The position numbers and the translations under genes were made by a program. The notes under the pieces were generated by a model, which saw only the letters and a list, made by a program, of their open reading frames with translations, had not been told where the DNA came from and ran no database searches. From contig CBDATC010000002.1 of NCBI GenBank assembly GCA_965199765.1, forward strand, positions 434,001-498,000: a stretch of DNA of 64,000 nucleotides, written 5' to 3'. Source of the stretch: JAPOXR01 sp965199765 (GTDB lineage Bacteria > Pseudomonadota > Alphaproteobacteria > Rhodobacterales > Rhodobacteraceae). This document shows positions 44,307 to 53,300 of this stretch, piece by piece; positions within the stretch are counted from its first letter, which is position 1; each line of letters opens with the position of its first letter.

Positions 44307-45240
44307 ACAACTAATACGTCTGTCCGACGAACTGCGCTCGGCTTTCGACAACAATAGGCCGGTTGTGGCATTGGAATCGTCTTTTTTGGCGCACGGACTC
44401 CCCTTCCCTGTTAACATCGAAACCGCTATTGGCGCTGAACGCAGAATTCGCGACGCTGGAGCCATTCCCGCCATGATTGCGGTGCTGAATGGAAAAATCG
44501 CCATTGGCCTTTCAAAGCATGAAATCGAATCATTAGGAAGCGGAGAGCCTGTTGCAAAAGTCGGACGAGCAGACCTCCCACTTGCTTTAGCAGCCGCCGA
44601 AAACGCCGCGACCACAGTTTCTTCGACAATGATCTGCGCCTCATATGCCGGCATCGATGTATTTGCTACGGGAGGAATTGGCGGTGTCCACAGAAATTTT
44701 GAACAAACATTTGATATTTCACAAGATTTGAACGAGCTTGCAACCACATCCATGATCGTTGTGGCATCAGGCGCCAAGTCTGTTCTGGATATTCCAAAGA
44801 CGCTTGAACACATGGAAACTCTGGGGATTACGATTGCCGTCCGAGATCAAGATGCTTTTCCGGCGTTTTGGTCGCGCGATTCCGGACTTCCCTCCCCGAA
44901 CCGTCTGGACGAACCAGCGCAAATCGCATCGACGCTGGTTTTTCGTCGGCAACTTAATATCGCGGGAGCGGTTTTCGCGGCTAATCCAATCCCGGTAGAG
45001 GATGAAGTCCCGCCTTCACGGATCGCTCCTTGGATTGACGCCGCGCTATGTGAAGCGGATGAACGCGGAATCACCGGCAAAGAAGCAACGCCTTTTCTTC
45101 TTGAATCGATCGCGCGGCAATCCGAAGGCGCCACAGTGCAGGCAAACAAAGCGCTGATTCTGAATAATGCTGAATTTGCCGCGGAAATTGCCGACTGTCT
45201 GTGCCGGCAAAAAACATTGCATGAGCATTCAGCGGTTTAG
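44299..45240 (+). CDS. psuG: Pseudouridine-5'-phosphate glycosidase
   Basis: A 313-residue PsuG. The enzyme splits pseudouridine 5'-phosphate to uracil and ribose 5-phosphate. Features: ALESSFLAHGLPFP near the N-terminus, AKVGRADLPLALA, FATGGIGGVHRNFEQTFDIS with metal-site residues, and Lys160 in ASGAKSVLDIPKTLE, matching the catalytic lysine (E. coli Lys166). The usual ESTI is ESSF here. With psuK it forms a complete pathway for recycling pseudouridine from RNA turnover. Confidence 0.95.
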   Translation: MYEQLIRLSDELRSAFDNNRPVVALESSFLAHGLPFPVNIETAIGAERRIRDAGAIPAMIAVLNGKIAIGLSKHEIESLGSGEPVAKVGRADLPLALAAAENAATTVSSTMICASYAGIDVFATGGIGGVHRNFEQTFDISQDLNELATTSMIVVASGAKSVLDIPKTLEHMETLGITIAVRDQDAFPAFWSRDSGLPSPNRLDEPAQIASTLVFRRQLNIAGAVFAANPIPVEDEVPPSRIAPWIDAALCEADERGITGKEATPFLLESIARQSEGATVQANKALILNNAEFAAEIADCLCRQKTLHEHSAV

Positions 45241-45332
45241 TGTTTTGTCCAACTTACATATGTTACAGTTGCAGAGAAACTTCGCCGCGGCCAATATCTG
45301 CCCGTGGCTAATTTGTCGAAAGCCAAGCAGCG

Positions 45333-46001
45333 ATGGGAATTCTTGCAGCGTTAAGAGCTAATTTTCTAACAGGTCTGGTGGTCGTCGCACCGGTCGGTTT
45401 AACGATTTACATTGTATGGACGGCGATCGGAATCATCGATTCCTGGGTATTGCCGCTCATTCCCGATCGATACCAACCCGCCACTTTTTTCGGCGTTCAC
45501 ATTCATGGCGCCGGTTTAATCGTATTCGTTTTCTTCACAGTCTCTATTGGATACATTGCAAAAGGCTTGCTCGGTCGCTGGCTGCTTGGGCGAGGTGAAA
45601 TGCTCGTTGCGCGAATGCCGATTGTGCGTTCGGTTTATCGCGGATTGAAGCAAATCGCGGAGGCGGTGGTCGACCAATCGGCTAGTTCCTTTGATAAGGT
45701 CTGTCTTGTGCAGTATCCACGCAACGGCATATGGGCGATTGCGTTCTATTCAAATGATGCGAAAGCGGAGGTGCGGCATCATCTTGGCGGTCATGGCAAA
45801 GTGATTAGTGTTTTTTTGCCAACGACACCCAATCCGACTTCAGGATTTTTGCTGTTCGTGCCGGAAGAAGACGTGCGGTATCTGGAAATGTCTGTGGAAG
45901 ATGCTGCAAAGTTGGTTATATCGGCAGGCGTGGTTTACCCAGACCCGCCAACATTGCCTTCGGATCAGCCGCGCATAGAAACTTCCCGTAACAAGGTCTG
46001 A
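45333..46001 (+). CDS. DUF502 family membrane protein
   Basis: A 222-residue protein with two N-terminal membrane segments (about 10-33 and 55-78) and a soluble C-terminal domain. Signatures of DUF502: LRANFLTGLVVVAPVGLTIY, GRWLLGRGEMLVARMPIVRS, and VFLPTTPNPTSGFLLFVPEE. Common in proteobacteria; molecular function unknown. It stands alone on the + strand after psuG. No strong ribosome site precedes the ATG. Confidence 0.92.
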   Translation: MGILAALRANFLTGLVVVAPVGLTIYIVWTAIGIIDSWVLPLIPDRYQPATFFGVHIHGAGLIVFVFFTVSIGYIAKGLLGRWLLGRGEMLVARMPIVRSVYRGLKQIAEAVVDQSASSFDKVCLVQYPRNGIWAIAFYSNDAKAEVRHHLGGHGKVISVFLPTTPNPTSGFLLFVPEEDVRYLEMSVEDAAKLVISAGVVYPDPPTLPSDQPRIETSRNKV

Positions 46002-46326
46002 ACGCGGAAACGCGGATCACTGCATAATTTCTTTCTAAAACAAGCTATTCAGCAAAATATCTAAAGCCATTGCATGTTTTGGAAACTCCCCGCGATCAAG
46101 GACTGAGTCAACAAGCTTCAGCTTGTCCCGATGCCGCTTTCAAACGGGTTCCGGCAGCAGGGGCTGGAGCCTAGCAACGCAAGGCACCAGCGGGATCAGT
46201 GTTTTTCGTTCGCATATGAGGAAAAAGCCGCACAGGTCCTTTCCTGCGGTCAAATCCGGACAGACCGCTTTGCGTGTTGCTTATGCCAGCCACATCATCG
46301 CTGCATGGGTCAAACGCTGCATCGAT
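46002..46326. other. Gap between DUF502 gene and the YejA-type gene
   Basis: No gene recognised. The segment ACAAGCT-TC-AGCTTGT at 46111-46126 is an exact inverted repeat between the two convergent genes and may form a weak hairpin, but no T-run follows in either direction. The permease genes expected after a yejA-type gene on the - strand are not present. Confidence 0.45.
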
Positions 46327-48147
46327 TCATTTCTGTTCCTCATACCACCAAACATCCGGCTGAAATCCGAGCCAATCACCATAAATCGGCAATCTTTCTG
46401 GGAAGTTCAGCTCTTTGCGGTGGGCAATCCGCGAGTGATCTGCATACCAGACCGGGATGACGTAGCGGCCGGTCGTCAGCAGTCGGTCCAATGCCCGAAC
46501 GGCAGCGATGAATTCGTCTCGGCTTCTGGCCATCAAAATCTCATCGATCATTGATTCAACCGCCTGGCTGTTGATCCCCATCCAATTCCGGGTGCCTGGA
46601 TCTTTGACGCCGTCGCTGCCCCAATAGAGCCGCTGCTCGTTGCCAGGACTCAAAGACATGCCGCGACGGTACCAAGCCATATCGAAATCGTAACTGTCTG
46701 TCCGCTCCTTATATTGCGCGCTGTCAATCATCGTCAGCCGCGCATCGATACCCAACTGCTTCAACGCTTCGATATAAATCTCCGCGATTGATAACGTTTC
46801 CGAAGCGCCTTGCGCTAATAAGATTTCGAAGGAAAACTTTTGGTTTTCTTGGTTGCGCAGCTCCCCACTCGAATTGATGACCCACCCGGCTTCTTCGAGC
46901 AGCGCAAACGCCTTTCGAATGTTGCTCCGATTGCGCAGCGAACCGTCGGAGACCGGAAGAGCGTAACCTTCCAGCGCACCCGGGAGAAGTTCATCGCGGT
47001 GCTTTTCAAGCAGGGATTTGACCAGTCCGGTTGCCGGGCCGGGATGCATTCCGAGAACCGAATTTGAAAAATATGAAGCGATACGCGGCTGAAGTCCGTC
47101 ATTGAGCGTCGTGTTTATGAACTCAAAATTGAAAGCATGTATGAGTGCTTCTCGAACGCGCCAATCTTTGAATAAATTCTGCCGGGTATTGAATACAAAT
47201 CCACGGATGCCGGATGGCCTTTGGTGCGGAATGATTGATTTGACAACATCGCCTTGCTTGACTGCCGGGAAGTCGTACTCCGTGCTCCACTTCGCAGCGT
47301 TCCACTCCCTGTGGGTGTCGATTTCTCCAGCCTTGAAAGCCTCAAACACTATTCCGCCATCACCGTAATATTCATAGCGAAGCTCATCGATATTGTGGCG
47401 TCCGCGATTGAATCCAAGTTCATTGCCCCAGTAATCGGGGTTACGGCGAAACACCAATTTCCGACCGGTTTCAAAACTCTCCAGAACATATGGACCGGAT
47501 CCGATCGGGACTTCAATTGAACTGTCGCCGAACTCTCGCCCTTCCCAATCAGCCTTTCGCAGAATTGGCCGCAGCCCGAGAATCAATGGCAGTTCACGGT
47601 CAATAGCTTTGAAGTTGAAACGGACTGACCGGGGGCCGGTCACTTCAACTGAATCGATTTTTGACCAAGCGGTTCGGTAGCGCGGATGTCCTTCGGTTCC
47701 GAGGGTTTCAAATGACCACACCACATCTTCGACGGTCACCGGCGAGCCATTGGAGAACCGAGCTTCCGGCCGCAATGTGTATTCCACCCAATTTCTGTCG
47801 TCATTCGTTTCCACTGATTCTGCAAGCAGACCGTAAAGTGTGAATGGCTCGTCCCAGTTACGCCCCATCAGCGGTTCGTAAACGAGGTAACGGATTGTCG
47901 ATGGAGCCCGCCCCTTGATGATGAAAGGGTTCAATGAATCGAAAGATCCCGACTGACCAAAAACAATCCGACCGCCTTGCGGTGCGTGCGGATTGGCATA
48001 AGGAAGCGAATTGTAGCCCACCTCCAGCGCCGGTTTCCCATACATTGCTATAGCATGCATCGGTTCTGCCTCAGCTGAGACAGTATGCATAACTGCTGCG
48101 ATCAAAAGGACCGCTTTGGCGGTCGTCAGTTTCGAACTTAGTAACAT
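46327..48147 (-). CDS. Periplasmic solute-binding protein, family 5 (YejA-type)
   Basis: A 606-residue extracytoplasmic binding protein with a signal peptide (residues 1-27, ending VSAEAEP). The mature sequence begins HAIAMYGKPALEVGYNSLPY, the YejA-type opening; SFDSLNPFIIKGRAP, IGSGPYVLESFETGRK and ADHSRIAHRKEL near the end are characteristic. YejA-type proteins bind peptides or peptidoglycan fragments for the YejBEF permease. Here no permease genes follow, so it must share a transporter encoded elsewhere or be left over from a lost operon. Confidence 0.92.
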   Translation of the reverse strand: MLLSSKLTTAKAVLLIAAVMHTVSAEAEPMHAIAMYGKPALEVGYNSLPYANPHAPQGGRIVFGQSGSFDSLNPFIIKGRAPSTIRYLVYEPLMGRNWDEPFTLYGLLAESVETNDDRNWVEYTLRPEARFSNGSPVTVEDVVWSFETLGTEGHPRYRTAWSKIDSVEVTGPRSVRFNFKAIDRELPLILGLRPILRKADWEGREFGDSSIEVPIGSGPYVLESFETGRKLVFRRNPDYWGNELGFNRGRHNIDELRYEYYGDGGIVFEAFKAGEIDTHREWNAAKWSTEYDFPAVKQGDVVKSIIPHQRPSGIRGFVFNTRQNLFKDWRVREALIHAFNFEFINTTLNDGLQPRIASYFSNSVLGMHPGPATGLVKSLLEKHRDELLPGALEGYALPVSDGSLRNRSNIRKAFALLEEAGWVINSSGELRNQENQKFSFEILLAQGASETLSIAEIYIEALKQLGIDARLTMIDSAQYKERTDSYDFDMAWYRRGMSLSPGNEQRLYWGSDGVKDPGTRNWMGINSQAVESMIDEILMARSRDEFIAAVRALDRLLTTGRYVIPVWYADHSRIAHRKELNFPERLPIYGDWLGFQPDVWWYEEQK

Positions 48148-48203
48148 TTAGGTGACATCCGTTGGGAAAGATAAGGTTTTTGCTATCTCAAATCAGAAGC
48201 GAC

Positions 48204-48232
48204 TTGGCAATGAGAATTTCTAGTCCTAAATA
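48204..48232 (+). promoter_or_regulatory. Sigma-70-type promoter of candidate sRNA
   Basis: TTGGCA at 48204-48209 and TAAATA at 48227-48232 are separated by exactly 17 bases, a strong match to the -35 and -10 of housekeeping promoters. Transcription would begin near 48239-48241, directly before the stem-loop and terminator described next. No open reading frame follows. Confidence 0.6.
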
Positions 48233-48239
48233 AACCTCA

Positions 48240-48312
48240 CTGCTCGATAGGTTTCTTGCCTGTATGAAACCTGCCTCATAATTCAACGCCCGCCTCGCGC
48301 GGGCGTTTTTTT
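48240..48312 (+). ncRNA. Candidate small RNA of about 73 nucleotides
   Basis: The predicted transcript has two hairpins: AGGTTTC (48249-48255) paired with GAAACCT (48266-48272) around a 10-base loop, then a Rho-independent terminator at 48285-48312. Between them is a single-stranded linker of about 12 bases. It lies on the strand opposite to the YejA-type gene, starting about 90 bases beyond that gene's start, so it could be a free trans-acting RNA. I do not recognise it as 6S, SRP, tmRNA or a known alphaproteobacterial sRNA. hfq is present in the same window. No open frame of useful length is encoded. Confidence 0.55.
48285..48312 (+). terminator. Rho-independent terminator
   Basis: AACGCCCGC (48285-48293), loop CTCGC, GCGGGCGTT (48299-48307), then a run of seven T (48306-48312). 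It is a strong, perfect 9-base stem with U-tail on the + strand. No protein gene on this strand ends nearby, so it most likely ends the candidate sRNA. Confidence 0.85.
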
Positions 48313-48394
48313 GACTGTTGCTCACACCATTTCAAAAAATTAATGAAAAATCAACGGGTTGCAACCCAAGGCAGCCATTTTATTTTCTTTAGTT

Positions 48395-48410
48395 TAGTTT
48401 AGCTAAACTA
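48395..48410. promoter_or_regulatory. 16-base perfect palindrome in AT-rich DNA
   Basis: TAGTTTAGCTAAACTA is perfectly symmetric, and the flanks extend it with further TTTAG and ACTAAA repeats (48387-48423). It lies 80 bases after the sRNA terminator and before IS debris. It has the look of an operator, but no clear target gene is adjacent; the nearest start is frnE, more than 1 kb away. Confidence 0.35.
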
Positions 48411-48849
48411 TTACTTAACTAAATTTTGAAGCGATTTTTTCTAGACGTTCGGCCGATATATGTCTCGATTTGTCGGGAGGTTAGGATTCGGGCGGAATAA
48501 GTTAGCCTGCCGCGCCATCGGCGCTCGATAACATTTCAAACGCAGGCCTTGCTGATATGGAGTCCGAAACGCTGAAGGGCAGCGAATATCGGAAATTGCG
48601 AACTTCAGTGAAACTGATGCCTGGGCGTCACAAAAAAACCGCTCTTCACTCATGAGTCGACCGCACCCCAAACTCAAAGACCGCTCGCAGTCGATCTCTT
48701 CAGCGTTGCCGCCCCGTCCAATAAATTCGCCGCGTCTTTTTTGTGATTTGCATCGCAGCCAATTCGATAACGCGTTCCAACCGACGAGCGGAAATACAGC
48801 TCTCTCGCTGCCCATGGTTTGTGGCAGGCGCCTCACAACAGTCCATGGC

Positions 48850-48892
48850 AGTTGTCCAGAATCTTTCGCGCTTTCGATCATGCGACGGCGCT
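48850..48892 (-). mobile_element. IS256-family relic, very short
   Basis: TTGTCCAGAATCTTTCGCGC followed by CATGCGACGGCG matches the terminal repeat and last codons of the IS256 transposase, with two substitutions from the consensus. Only about 43 bases remain. Confidence 0.65.
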
Positions 48893-49162
48893 CGTTTCCA
48901 TCCCGCCGTTTCTCGCACCTTATGTGTAAGGAACGACTTGAACCCCAGGAATGCGACCTCCTGCTCAGTGTTTCCGATCACTGGCGGTCCGCTCACAATT
49001 TTGTCCACGTATTCGACATTTGAAGCAATGCGCATGCAAAACTCGGAGAACCGACGCATCGGCGCTGGAATTCCGCGCATTGGATCGGCTGTATCCTTCG
49101 ACCTTGTCTTCTTGAGTTTCAGTCATCTTGCCACCCGTCCTCAGTAGTTTGAAACTTGGTCA

Positions 49163-49473
49163 ACCCTTAAACTCAGCGGTTACAGGCTCATCAGGTCGAG
49201 CGCCTTCGCAAAGACAGAGATGACAATCGCTTGGACGTTTTCAAAGGTTTTGCCGAATTTGCTTCGATCAGAGATGTAGGATTTTCATCCGCCAACAGAC
49301 CGGCACCGCTTTCACTGTTTGAGAAACACGGGGTGTTCTTGTCAACTGCAGTGCAAGACAATAAATTTTGCTTCAGACGCTTTGAGCGCTTTCGCAGCAC
49401 TGACATTGACCACTGGCTGCAGGCATTCCTAAGCGCACCGATTCGTGACTCCAGCAAGCTGAAAAGCGGATGA
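49163..49473 (+). pseudogene. Unassigned coding-like segment coupled to frnE
   Basis: A frame open from about 49163 to its stop at 49471-49473 overlaps the frnE start as ATGA, the usual form of coupled genes. The composition looks protein-like (SSANRPAPLSLFEKHGVFLS, FRRFERFRSTDIDHWLQAFL), but stops just upstream and the lack of a good start suggest that only the C-terminal part of a gene remains. I do not recognise the family. Confidence 0.3.
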
Positions 49474-50114
49474 TTAAACTTAAGATTTATTCTGATCCTG
49501 TCTGCCCTTGGTGCTATATCGGCAAGGCCCGCTTGGACTCCGCGCTGCGCACCACCGGATTTGATCAGTTTAAAGTGTCTTGGGCGCCGTTTCAGCTTAA
49601 CCCGCAAATGCCGCAATCAGGAATGAACCGGACTGATTATCTGCGTCACAAATTCAACGGAGATAAGGGTGCGGCGCGGGCCTACCGTCCAGTGCATGAT
49701 GCGGCAGCAGAATGCGGCCTGCACATACGTCTTGATCGGATAAAGATCATGCCCAACTCACTCAACGCGCACCGGCTTATTCGCTGGGCCGAGATCGATG
49801 GTCAGGATGTCTCGAAAACTGTCGCAGCATTGTTTGAAGCATTCTTTGTAGAGGGCAGAAATATAGGAGATGAAAAAGTGCTTCTGGATATCGCAGAAGC
49901 ATGTGGCGGCAATCGAAAGCAAACAATGATCCGGCTTGGCAGCGACGATGCAAAAGCCTACGTCACCGCTTCGGACCGTCAGACAAGATCTGCCAATGTT
50001 ACCGGCGTGCCGCTGTTTGTGATCGCTGACCAGTTCAAGGTCTATGGTGCGCAGCCGATTAACGTTTGGATGAAGTTAATTGATCAATTGCAAAATCACA
50101 CCGCCTCCATGTGA
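49470..50114 (+). CDS. DsbA family oxidoreductase (FrnE-like)
   Basis: A 214-residue cytoplasmic thioredoxin-fold protein without a signal peptide. The active site is SDPVCPWCYIGK (CPWC), typical of FrnE-type 2-hydroxychromene isomerase/DsbA relatives; the cis-proline segment is TGVPLFVI. Such proteins act in disulfide isomerisation or oxidative-stress protection. It may be co-translated with the fragment upstream. Family certain, cellular substrate unknown. Confidence 0.92.
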   Translation: MIKLKIYSDPVCPWCYIGKARLDSALRTTGFDQFKVSWAPFQLNPQMPQSGMNRTDYLRHKFNGDKGAARAYRPVHDAAAECGLHIRLDRIKIMPNSLNAHRLIRWAEIDGQDVSKTVAALFEAFFVEGRNIGDEKVLLDIAEACGGNRKQTMIRLGSDDAKAYVTASDRQTRSANVTGVPLFVIADQFKVYGAQPINVWMKLIDQLQNHTASM

Positions 50115-50365
50115 ATCCCGCGATTCCCAGACCAGGAAACTTCACCGTCTTCAGCCTCTTTGACGCTGTTGCTGTCCCCTCGGATCTTCCCAGGCCTGAT
50201 TCCGTTGCATTAGTCGCCAAGCCAAAAGCGCGTTCGCTCATATCTCAAAGGATCTATTCAAATCGATGCCCTAATCCGATCATGCGCTGCAGCGGTGCGA
50301 AAGCATATAGATTTGTTAGAACTGTGATTCAGAAGCTGTAAGAAAAGTCGGTGATACAGGTCGGC

Positions 50366-53300
50366 TCAATTGGCGAGACGCGCGATCTCCTTTACAATCC
50401 CTTTGAGGCCATCCAGACGCTCGCTCTCGTTTTCCCACTTGCGCCGAACGATGAGTTTATTGCCTTTGACTTTTGCCCCATCTTTCTGATCGGTGATGAA
50501 ACTCAAGAGTCCGGTGGGATTGTTGAATGTATCGTTCAAAAATTCGATGGCTGCGCCTTCCTTACCCGCATCCAGCCGGGAAATTCCTGCCTGCTTGCAA
50601 AGCTGCTTAATTGCAATGATCCTGAGCAGCGTGTGGGTTTCGTTCGGAAGCTTACCGAATCGATCCACAAGTTCGGCTGCAAATGCCGTGATTTCAAGTG
50701 AGTCCCTCAACAGCCCCATTCGTCGGTAAAGACCAAGACGAATAGACAGGTCCTCCACATAAATCTCAGGAATATATGCCGCGATTCCAAGATTGATTTG
50801 CGGCGCCCAGCTGCTCTGCTCGACCGGGTGCGCTTCACCACTCGACTTTAATTCGTTGACCGCTGCCTCCAACATTTGGTGATACAGTTCAACACCCACT
50901 TCCCTGACATGCCCCTTCTGCGCCTCGCCGAGCAGGTTTCCGCTTCCGCGCATATCCAAATCACGGGCAGCTAAACTGAAACCGGCGCCAAGAGAATCAA
51001 GATTGCTGATAACCTGCAGACGTTGATGCGCATTGTCGGTCATTCGGACTTTGGGCATGTAGGTGATGTAAGCGTAGGCACGCACCGCAGAACGGCCGAC
51101 CCGTCCGCGAATCTGATAGAGCTGCGCCAAACCGAATCTGTTCGCTGACATGATTATAATTGTGTTGGCGCTGGGGATATCAAGCCCGGCCGCGATAATC
51201 GTCGTGGACACAAGAACATTCCGACTTCCATTGTAGAATAGACCGGTGCGCTTCTCCATTTCGGAACTCGGCATCTGCCCATGAGCGACGACAAACGTAA
51301 CTTCTGGAACCTGTTGCTGCAGAAATTCTCTGACAAAATCCAGATCCTTCACGCGCGGCACAACGATGAAACTCTGTCCGCCGCGATAGAACTCATGCAA
51401 AAGCGCAGTTCGCACCGTGACTGGATCAAACTCCGCGACATAAGTGCGAATCGACAGCCGATTGACCGGCGGAGTGGCGATAATCGACAATTCGCGCACA
51501 CCCGACAAAGCCAGCTGCATGGTTCTGGGGATCGGCGTCGCGGTCATCGAAAGGACATGAGTGGTCCCACGTATTTTTTTGAGGTGCTCTTTTTGCACAA
51601 CACCAAAGCTTTGCTCTTCATCGATGATCAGCAGCCCAAGTGATTTGAAACCGATTGATTTCGCCAACAATGCATGCGTACCGATGACAATGTCGCACGT
51701 GCCTGCCTTCAGCATCTTTCGGGTTGCTGCAGCCTCATTGGTTGAAGATAGTCGCGACAACTGCTTGATTATAATAGGAAACCCGGCAAAGCGGTCACGA
51801 AATGAATTAAAGTGTTGATTGACCAGCAGCGTTGTTGGAGCGACTAGAGCAACTTGGTGTCCGGCCAAGGCAGTGATGAATGCCGCACGCATTGCGACTT
51901 CGGTTTTTCCGAATCCAACATCGCCGCAGATCAAACGATCCATGGGAATTCCCGACGCCAAATCCGCCAAAACGTCTGCTATGGCTTGTACTTGGTCTTC
52001 TGTCTCCATATGCTGAAAACGAGAAATAAATGATTCCCAACCCAACCCGTCGGGGATCAGAATCGGCGCCCGTTGCACCGAGCGCTTCGCGGCGATTTTA
52101 ATCAGTTCGTCGGCGATATCCTTCAGTCTATTCTTAATGCGAGCCTTGCGTTGTTGCCAATGCGCAGCCCCGAGTCTGTCAAGCTGCGCCTCATTCGAGC
52201 CGAACTTTGTCAACAAATCAATATTGATGACCGGCAGATACAAACGCGTGTTTCCGGCATATTCTAATGCCAAGCAATCATGCGGAGCTCCAACGACAAT
52301 GGTTTGCAATCCAAGATAACGACCAATGCCGTGCTCTTCGTGCACGACAAGATCACCAGCCGAAAATGCATCGGTTTCCGCGAGCAAGACTTCCGATGAT
52401 CGTCGCCGCAACGGCCTGTGCGTTATGCTCGCACCGAACACATCCTGCTCGGATACGACAGCAAAGTCCGGCGCTGTAAATCCGTGATCAATATTTAGGA
52501 CCGCCAAATCAATGGAATCCGGCAGTGATCCAACATCATCGAAGGAACAGATGTCGGAAATGCTCAGACCCGCGTCCTGAAGCATTGAAGCTAACCCCTG
52601 TCGCGATCCCTCAGTCAAACAAGCTAAAATGACTGGCTTTGATTTCCGAAGCTCGCGGATGTGGTCGGCCAGGCTTTCCGTAAGCGATGAAGCAGCGGAG
52701 ACGCGCTCAGCCGCAAAATCATGACCAGCCCGACCACCCGCATCGATACACGCATAACCGGTTGGTAATCGCTGCGGAACAAAAGTTTGGACAGGCATTG
52801 AATTCAACCTAGCGCTGATTTCATCCGGGCTGGCATAAAGACATTCGGGATTAACCGGAGGATAGGCGTCAGAATAGGCTGGTCCCGGCTGCATTTGCGC
52901 TTGCCGATTGCTGTAAAGCTGATTAACCGATTCCCACCGATCGGTGATCCTTCGCGATACCCGATGGTCTAAACAGATCTGGGCTCCGGGAAGGAAATCG
53001 AAAATCAACTCCAACCGTTCCTGCAAAAATGGCAGCCAATGTTCCAATCCTTGCACGGTCTGGCCATTTGATACTGCGGCGTAAAGAGCCTGGTCATCGC
53101 GAGGAATGCCGAAGACAGAACGGTAGGAATGCCGGAATCTCTTGATCGTATCCGTATCAAGCGTGAATTCAGACCCTAGTCCGATTCGGACATCTTGCAG
53201 CCGATTAACCGTGAGCTGCGATTCGGGGTCGAAGCAGCGAATTCCATCGATCTGATCGCCAAAGAAATCGATGCGCACCGGTATCGATTCACCGGCAGGA

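Larger units (their letters stand above)
48313..49469. other. Decayed region between the sRNA locus and frnE
   Basis: About 1.15 kb. It contains the palindrome at 48395-48410, an IS256 end at 48850-48892 and several coding-like frames on both strands (for example - strand 49080-48700) without ribosome sites or known domains. The best coding candidate is the + strand segment just before frnE, listed separately. Confidence 0.5.

Noticed and set aside
50111..50341. 76-codon + frame overlapping the frnE stop
   Set aside because: Coupled only by a chance GTG; no homology and no continuation, and it runs into the end of mfd on the opposite strand.
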